Source of the DNA: Cryptomeria japonica
Taxonomy: Eukaryota > Streptophyta > Pinopsida > Cupressales > Cupressaceae
Assembly: GCF_030272615.1 (NCBI RefSeq)
Contig: NC_081408.1
Span: 305,197,950 to 305,261,949 of the forward strand
DNA length: 64,000 bases
Direction: 5' to 3'
Shown: positions 57,123 through 64,000 of the stretch, one piece after another
Position numbering within the stretch: position 1 is the stretch's first letter
Layout: every line of letters starts with the position of its first letter
Translations under genes and position numbers: made by a program
Notes under the pieces: model-generated
The model's input: only the letters and a program-made list of their open reading frames with translations
The model's database searches: none
What the model was told of the DNA's origin: nothing

Positions 57123-59031
57123 CTAATATGTAGAGCTATCACTATCACAAATCCCCTCTTCAATTGCATTAGCACTGAAATTGAGCACCAAATCTGATAT
57201 GGTTTTTGTTAAATTGGAAGTTGATGCTGCAGCTCCTATGAAAGTATTTCTTAGAACCTCCAATGCCCTTCTTACATCTCTCATGGTTGGTCATTGCGTC
57301 CTATGTCCATATTCTCTAGCAACCTTTTATCAACAATGTCTGGTAGCCTCTTAGGGAATGCTGACCTCACCCAATTTGGGAGGTTCAGGTCGTCAGCAAA
57401 TATGGCATCAGTTGGTCTCTTCCTTGTGATCATCATCTCAAATGTCGAGGAAATAAATAAACTCATGCAGCTATTACCAAAAGTTATTTGTGCAATAATA
57501 TTTAAAAAATTATATAATTTAACAGCAAAATAAAGCCTACCAGGAGCTATGTAGCCAATAGATCCTGTCATGGAAAATGATGTGCTCAAGGAATCTACAA
57601 CGGATGACATGTTTGCATCTAGAAGCAAACATGGGTAGGACAATCATGATGGAGATATTCCATGCTATGGGCCACATCAATAGCAATGTTCACAAACGTC
57701 CTCCTCATTACTTTCAGGATACAAATGCTTTTCCAAGCTCCCATTTGTAGCAAACTGAAGAATCAAAGCCTTAAAGATATGAACATGCTGTAACGAGATT
57801 TCGATGTCGAGTCCTCGCCAAGATTTTGAATTCTCTCCCTTAAAATTGTTTCGGAGTTTTTCATTTTGGAAATTGAGTAAAAACTGATCCAAACCTACTC
57901 ACAGCAAGCAAATTTGTCTCATAAAATCCATTTGTTTCGTTTAACAGATTTTCATATGTAAACTTAGGATATCTCAGTCTTCTAAACATGATGTCTGGAA
58001 GATCAGATTTTCATATGTAAACTTAAGATCAAATTGATGTGATAAATATTTCTGACACCACAATATCCCAAAGATTGAAGCACACAATAAAATTGCAATC
58101 ATTCCAGCAACCGATAACATCAATTTTGTAAGTAATGATTTCGCTCTTTTACCCTGATTTGGACAAGCATGCACTAGGTATTTCTCTAGACTACGGAGAC
58201 CGACATTTCCCATAAAGGATGCATTGAATGTGTTATTTGAAAACAGTCCTCCTCCTCCTCCTCTAACTTGACCTGTCAAATTGTTGAAACAAGCATTGAA
58301 GTAGTGAAGAACTTTCATCTTTGTAGAGATGTAGGTATTGTACTTACAGGAAATTGAAAGAAAGATCAACAGATTCCAAATTTTGTAACTTCTAAAGTTC
58401 ATTTGGTATCGGTTCTTCAAAGGCATTATGAGAGAGATAGATATGCTCCAGTTCAGAGTTTGGACATCTCTGCAAATCAGAAGGTATTTCTTCTGAGAAA
58501 TGGTTGTGGTGAAGAAAAAAGTCTCCTTAGCTGTTGAAGTCTGCCAAGAGAGCCTGATATTCTTCCTGATTGCTTGTTCGAACTAACATCTAACAACGCT
58601 AGACTTTTCATCTTACCGATGTCCTCTTGAAGGCCGCCTTCTAGGTTGTTACCACTCAAGATCCAATCTTTCCAACTTATAGAACCTTTTGAGTCCAGCT
58701 GGCAGATACCCACTTAAAAGATTGTTACGTAGGTTCAAGTAGGTTAATTTGGTAAGATCGGTAATTTGTTGAGGTATGTTTCCCCTTATCTGGTTGTTCC
58801 CAAAATTTAAGATCGAGAGGTTCGAGGAAAGGTGGCCTATGGATGGAAGCAAAACACCGCTCAAATCATTGTGAGACATTTTTATATATTCTAGGTGGGA
58901 AAAGTTTGTGAGAGCAGTGAGAAAAGGCAAAAGGATGTTAATGCTACCAGCAAGCTGAGTGTGTTCTAAATTTCTAATATAATATATTGTAGCAAGACCA
59001 AATTACCCAATTCCTTAGGCATATATCTGCT

Positions 59032-59236
59032 CAGTTGATTGTTCCTTACGTCAAGAAGGTTGATTTTAGAACAATTTGCTTCCACTAAGCTCATTTCCTC
59101 GTAGATTAAATTCTTGCAAATTGATCAGTTGATTGTTCCTTACGTCAAGAAGGTTGATTTTCGAACAATTTGCTAAGGAATTTGGTATCTTTCCACTAAG
59201 CTCATTTCCTCATAGATTAAATTCTTGCTAATTGAT
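59032..59236 (-). repeat. 94-bp tandem duplication inside the LRR pseudogene
   Basis: Units from 59032 and 59126 both begin CAGTTGATTGTTCCTTACG and end AAATTCTTGC.AATTGAT. The second has an extra block of about 17 bases. They are nearly identical elsewhere, so the duplication is younger than the general decay. Confidence 0.9.
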
Positions 59237-59418
59237 GAGCATCCCCACATTAAAAGGAATGCTTCCTGACAATTGGTTGTTACTGCCTGGTAACGCCAGT
59301 GTAGTTGGGTGAGCATGCCTACTTCAGGAGAGATAGGTCCATGGGGATTATTAACTGACAAGTCTAATTGGACTAAGGCTGAGAGATTTTTGATAGAGGG
59401 TGGAATTGCACCTGCAAA

Positions 59419-59489
59419 GTAGTTTCAATTTGCCGAACTCAGTGGGAATACTCCCATGTAGTTTCAATTTTCTGAACTCAGTGGGAATA
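59419..59489 (-). repeat. 39-bp tandem duplication in the LRR pseudogene
   Basis: GTAGTTTCAATTT, then two or three changed bases, then GAACTCAGTGGGAATA, at 59419-59450 and 59458-59489. Confidence 0.85.
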
Positions 59490-59690
59490 ACCAGAGCCGT
59501 GAGATTCCCAAGCGCGGGAGAAAGGATGCCCTATAAATCCCGACCACTGAAACCTAATTGAACCACTTGCTGCGAATTACGCAGGTCCAATTACACATTG
59601 GAATACATTATGGGTTGGATGTGATTACAGCTTTGAATGCCGAAACAGATTCTTGGTCAGGAGGAGCAGATTGCAATGGAGTTGAGAATG

Positions 59691-60892
59691 AAAAGAGCAA
59701 AAATAATATGTATTCCATTTACTTGAGATAGAGCTACGAAGACTCAAAATCTCTAATTCTCCCTTCTCAACGTTTTGGAATACATACCTGCAATCTATAA
59801 AATGGTATCCTTCTTAGAGCTCTTTATCTAAGTAGCTGGAAGTCACCATGGGCTATTGTTGATCTACTAGTTCTATAGGGGCATTTTGAACAGTTACGTG
59901 AATTTTTATTTTCCCAACTTTTGGAATATTGAACTATGGTTTGAATTTGTCATATCTACCAAATTAGGAAAATGAAAATAAGCAAAGGCAACAGATGTAC
60001 TACCATGTAGTGTTAATTTTTTCATTTTCTACTGGGGGTCATCAATCATTCCAGCAGCCCAACCTGCCTTCCACCATGGTTTTCATCCCCAGATCATTTT
60101 TTTTTGCCTTGCTTTCCTTTTCCTTTTGTCATTACCATCCTCATGGATTCTCGATTCCTGTAGAGAAGAAATGGCAACATATTTTGGTTTGTGCATCAAC
60201 AATCGGGTGGGGTGTGCTTTAAATAAGTGTTATTTAGACTTGCATTTGCTAATTAAAAACAAAATAAATATTCTAGAAAATTAGTATTAGAGCATATTTT
60301 CTAGACTATCATCTTATATATTTGTATAACATAGCTTGGCAGATTTATGGCCAAGATTTTGTTTCTCTTGGAAAGTTTTGGTAAATGTTTCTGTAACATT
60401 GTGTAATCATTCATATATTTCTATTGAAGTAATTTATTGATTTTTATGTCAATTTTATTTTAATAATAGTATATCTAATCGTCTGTCTTAATATGTTTAG
60501 TTTTAGATGTTGAGTGTTTGAAAGACTGAGCCAGTATTCAGAAATGTTTGGAAGCTCCAATAGGCTAGCTGCTGAAGTCGAGTAATGAATGCAATTTACA
60601 AAATTTTAGGAAAATGTTTCAAATTTTGAATGGGTTAACTAAATGCAAGATTTAATATCGAAAATTGGAGAAATATTGTATATTTTAATCAATTGTTAAA
60701 ATTGGTGTAAATGCAATTTGTAAATTGAGGCAATTTTACTGGATAATGCAATATCTAAAACTGGAGAAGATATTACATTTTTGAATCAGTTGCTGAAATT
60801 GGTGACATCAATGTAATATATAATTGAAACAATGCTTATTTAGTAAATTGATATGTAAACTGATTTATTATTTAATACCATTATTTTTATTT
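59691..60892. other. Spacer upstream of the LRR pseudogene, old repeat at 60640-60850
   Basis: No gene supported. The 75-codon frame at 59995-60222 has a hydrophobic stretch but no recognised motif. Two diverged units of about 100 bases (about 60644 and 60746) share 'atgcaatat...aaaactggagaa.atatt' and 'aatca.ttg.t.aaattggtg'. Confidence 0.45.
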
Positions 60893-60978
60893 GGAAGGGG
60901 TTGAATTTGCCCCCTTCCTAAGGCTGCAAAGAATGGTCATTGGCGATGGCCATTCTTTTAGGCCAATGACCATTCTTT
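60893..60978. ncRNA. Two adjacent hairpins, the second a perfect 17-bp stem
   Basis: GGAAGGGG (60893-60900) pairs with CCCCTTCC (60911-60918). Then AAAGAATGGTCATTGGC (60928-60944) pairs perfectly with GCCAATGACCATTCTTT (60962-60978) around a 17-base loop. The loop itself repeats GGCCATTCTTTTA-like sequence. This may be a small folded RNA, a tiny inverted-repeat element or a by-product of local duplication. Transcription is not shown. Confidence 0.4.
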
Positions 60979-61159
60979 TATACTATGTTTGCTTTAAACT
61001 TAACTTTTTTTTCATTTTTTGTTTTCATTTCATTATCTATAATGACTTACATTTGTGGTGCAATGTAATTATTAAGTACCATAACATTCTTTAATTATAA
61101 CAAAGCTTTGTAATATTGTAATAATTAGTAATTAGTAAGTTGCAATTTAAAGTGAATTC

Positions 61160-62640
61160 ATTTACTATTTGTATGAAGTGTGTTTGAATTTCGATTTAGT
61201 TATTTTTTAATGAAGCTTGAATTTGAATTTGGTATATTATTTTTATTAGTGTGCTTGTATTTCGACGTTTTGTTTTCATTTACAATTTTACATGAATGTG
61301 TGTTTGAGCTTTGCCATTTAGTTTTTGTGTACATGTTTGAATTTTGGCATACACTACTCATTTGTTTGAAGTGACTTATAAACTTTTGGCATAGACTAGT
61401 AATTTTTTTCACTTTGGCATCTACTAGTTGTTGGAAGTGTATGCAAATCTATTGTTAGAACTTTAGCATTCACTTTGTGTGTGCATGTTTGAATTTCAGC
61501 ATCCTCTTATTGTATTTTTTTTAATTTTTGTGTGAAGTGTGTGTGTGTGAAACATCCCCTTATTCTTTAACTTTGATACCTTCTTATATTGTTTGCTGGC
61601 ATTCCTTTTTTTTTGTGTGTTTATATGAAGTGTTTTCTTTAGCTTTGGCATTTAATTTGCGTGTGTGTGTGGATTTTGACATACATTGTTTGTTTGTTTG
61701 TATGAACTCCATGCATTTATCATTTATGAACTCTATGTTTGAATTCTAGCGTCCCTTTATTGTATCTTTGATCTTTCTTTGAAGTGTGTGAGTGAACTTT
61801 GATATCCATTTATTCATTCACCGAGAGGGAAGAGAGGGAGTGTGTTTGAACTTTTTGTAATAAGTGTGTTTGAACTAATTTTGTAAAAAGTGTATTTGTG
61901 ATATGTGATAAATTTTTTTTATGAGTGTATGGTTGAGCTAACTTTCAATGAAGTGTTTTTTAACTTTGTTATTTACTTTTGTGTATAGAGCTCCAATTTT
62001 TACTTTGTGTCGGGTTGAACTAAATTTGTGTGAAGCATATTTGAACTTTGACATCTATTTTGTGAAGAGTTTTAATTTTGGCATTCACTTGTGCATGTTT
62101 GAACTTCTATGTTTACTTTGTGTGAAGATTTATAAACTTAGCGTATGTGTTTACATTTGAACTTCCACATTGAACTTTGTGTAAGAGTTACTAACTTTAA
62201 CATTCACTTATGTTTAAACTTAAGCATTTATTTTGTATATGTGTGAAGTGTGGTTTTTAACAAAATGCATGAATTGTATTTTAACTTTGCAGATTCTCTC
62301 TTGAAACTATACTATTTGCGTTTGTGTGGATTGTGTTTGAATAAACTATGTGTGAAATGTTAGTTGATTTTGACAACCACTTTTTGTGTTGTAATTTGGT
62401 ATCCGTTTTTATGTTTGAACTTTCAAATACACTTTGTGTGAATAGTGTACAACTTTGGCATTCACCTATATTGCATGTTTGAACTATAGTGTGAAGTGTG
62501 TGTGAACTTAAGTGTTTACAATGTGTGTGTTTGTACTTTGATTTATTTGAACTTAAGTGTTTACTTTGTGTGTGTGTACTTTGTATTTTGATGTATTTGT
62601 GTGGCTGAAGTAACTTTTGTGTAACATTTTTACAGAAGGC
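61160..62640. repeat. Degenerate T/G-rich minisatellite, about 1.5 kb
   Basis: Variants of TTTGAACTTTGGCATTCACT and TTGTGTGAAGTGTGTTTGAA recur with irregular spacing across the whole stretch. Examples lie near 61230, 61330, 61440, 61470, 61540, 61630, 61780, 62040, 62090, 62200 and 62450. Open frames in it are chance products. Confidence 0.75.
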
Positions 62641-62646
62641 ATGTGT

Positions 62647-62880
62647 TCATTTTTGTGTGTTTGAAGTGTGAACTAAGTTTGGGTATGATTTTTCATGGCC
62701 TTTGGTGGCTACTGGGGCTTGTGGGTCATAGGCTGGTGTTTCTTTTGATGTGGTTGTCCTTCTCATTGCTGACAGGGAGGAAGTTGATGTTGTTGGCTCT
62801 TTGGATGCTACTGGTCCTTTGGGCTTGGTTGACTCTTTCTTGGGTCTTTTGCACCCGACTTCTTGGATGAATTCACACAT
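62647..62880 (-). other. Unrecognised Thr/Ser/Pro/Lys-rich frame
   Basis: A 77-codon frame on the - strand reads K-R-P-K-K-E-S-T-K-P-K and continues Thr/Ser-rich. It has a higher GC content than its neighbours and could be an exon or a transposon fragment. No start, splice signal or domain supports a gene. Confidence 0.2.
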
Positions 62881-64000
62881 AAATAGTTTTCACACATAAC
62901 ATAACGTTGTTGGAATGAACAAAGGAATTTAATCTAGGTATTGTTGAGGATGAAAAACCTCTTCAATCTATTGGTTTTCATGGTGCTGGATCGACCATAG
63001 ATGGATTTGGTATTTTAATTCAGGGAATACATTGATTTTCACATAGTTTTGGTGATTTGAGTCCTTAGAAAGATGAAAATTTTATGGGTTTTTTTATGGT
63101 TGTTTAGACCCATATTAATCATAATTTTTTGGCAATGTTTATGGAATTATTTTTGGTGCATTTGATTTAAGTATGTAGGGTTGTGTTGTTGTTCAAACCC
63201 TTGTTTTCAATATGGTATATACACCTACAATCTTGATGCCCTAATTGATGGGTTGATCTCATGTTTATGGGTATCGCTTCAAACAATTTTGTTATGATTT
63301 CAGACCTACACAAGCTTATCACATACTTTTTTGGGTGTGACAAATCAATTGAAGACTTAACTCTTATGCTAGTCATTACATGGTTAATGCATTGGAATAT
63401 TTGGGAGTTTATTGTTGGAGATTTTAAGTTGTAGTTGAGGGTATTCATGCGAGTTTTAGACTTGTTTCTATCTATTTAATGGTTTAGACCTTAATGAGTT
63501 GTTTATAATGCTTATATGAGGTATTTCATGTCCTCATTTATGTATATTTTATAATATGAAATGATTATATGCCTACAAATGACATTTCAATTAAAAAGTT
63601 GATGTAATTGGCACTCACAAGATTCAATTGACATAATATTTATTACAACAATGAACTATTACATAGGTGTTGTTTATTGTTAAGTTACTTGGTAAACTTT
63701 CAAAACAAAACTTAGGGGTGCATATTACTTTGGTATTAGAGCTTGTTTTTTCATGTCAGTCTTCTAGTTCATTATTGCTTGTCACTTCCAATGGCTTCAT
63801 ATCTTTTTGCATGTTGGTGCATGTCCATTTCAATGCTATTTTTTATGGCTAGAACAAAGTTATAAATATTTCTAATATAGTTGATCTATATTTGAGTTTA
63901 TGTACAGGAATTATTTAATCTAAGAAGGATATATATAATAAAAGGGAATTTGTAAATATTGTTGCTAAACCCAAACATGTGAATCCAAGTATACAATCAG
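62881..64000. other. Spacer to the window end, nothing supported
   Basis: Short chance frames only (63167-63448 on -, 63667-63852 on +). No domain or repeat recognised. Confidence 0.5.

Larger units (their letters stand above)
57123..59690 (-). pseudogene. LRR receptor-like kinase pseudogene (subfamily XII-like)
   Basis: Reading the - strand downward from about 59690 the parts come in the normal order. First is an LRR N-terminal cap with E-S-V-S-A-F-K-A-V-I-T-S-N-P. Then come several leucine-rich repeats (59400-58480, for example G-N-I-P-Q-Q-I-T-D-L-T-K-L-T-Y-L-N-L near 58790). The membrane-proximal part has F-N-N-L-T-G-Q-V, and a transmembrane helix (S-V-A-G-M-I-A-I-L-L-C-A-S-I-F-G-I-L-W) lies near 58060-58120. 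Kinase remnants follow: N-G-S-L-E-K-H-L-Y-P, M-E-Y-L-H-H-D-C, G-S-I-G-Y-I-A-P, then R-K-R-P-T-D-A and the C-terminal tail ending at TAG 57123-57125. The catalytic loop (HCD/HRD motif), the N-lobe and the part after APE are missing. Such kinases sense microbial or developmental signals at the plasma membrane. Many frameshifts make this copy dead. Confidence 0.85.

Noticed and set aside
61180-62160. Several Cys/Phe-rich open frames
   Set aside because: They arise from the degenerate T/G-rich minisatellite.

Overview
The window looks like nuclear DNA from a seed plant with a large, repeat-dominated genome. The evidence is plant-type LINEs with an RNase H domain, Copia and Gypsy LTR retrotransposons nested in one another, long AT-rich spacers, dinucleotide microsatellites and a decayed LRR receptor-kinase gene. 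A conifer or other gymnosperm would fit, but nothing here proves it. No intact protein-coding gene was found. No rRNA, tRNA, CRISPR array or prokaryotic feature was found.

Layout. 1-481 is the end of a Copia-type LTR that runs in from the left. 482-6553 is a decayed LINE: ORF1 zinc knuckle, endonuclease, reverse transcriptase (RT), zf-RVT and RNase H. It is split by a 5'-truncated Copia remnant with an LTR (about 2641-3578). 6904-8044 is an unrecognised, broken transposon-like ORF. 8236-17910 is a complete Gypsy-type element on the + strand (here GypA+) with two LTRs and the 5-bp target duplication ATACC. 17916-22080 holds no gene I can support and is followed by a large CA/TG microsatellite. 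About 22300-28250 is a second Gypsy family (GypB): LTR end, primer binding site, long leader and a broken gag. 29199-30134 is a degenerate LTR-like sequence with a 41-bp tandem array after it. 30619-47858 is a second copy of the first Gypsy family on the - strand (GypA-), target duplication AGTTC. A complete 7.25-kb Copia element (40587-47834, target duplication CAGAC) sits inside its 5' LTR. 47864-54049 is AT-rich spacer with a 102-bp (TC)n tract. 54050-54885 looks like a promoter, transcribed repeats and a first coding exon of an unknown host gene. 57123-59690 is a minus-strand LRR receptor-kinase pseudogene. 59691-64000 is spacer with a perfect hairpin and a 1.5-kb degenerate T/G-rich minisatellite.

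How the parts fit. The two GypA copies share the same unusual structure. Each has a protease, a second (Tat/Ogre-like) RNase H and an integrase, but the RT core and its own RNase H are missing, with the junction at the same place. They inserted separately, since their target duplications differ, so the family probably moved as an RT-less, non-autonomous element. Both copies carry a structured leader block whose main stem survives sequence divergence through G-U pairs. The block is flanked on both sides by clusters of a short recurring word (TCGTACGA-like). GypB has the same layout with a different word (AGCGGGTTTG-like). This word/structured-block/word leader is the most novel-looking feature of the window.

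The nesting gives relative ages: Copia is younger than GypA-, and GypA+ is younger than the sequence around 8.2/17.9 kb. All coding regions of the elements carry stops or frameshifts.
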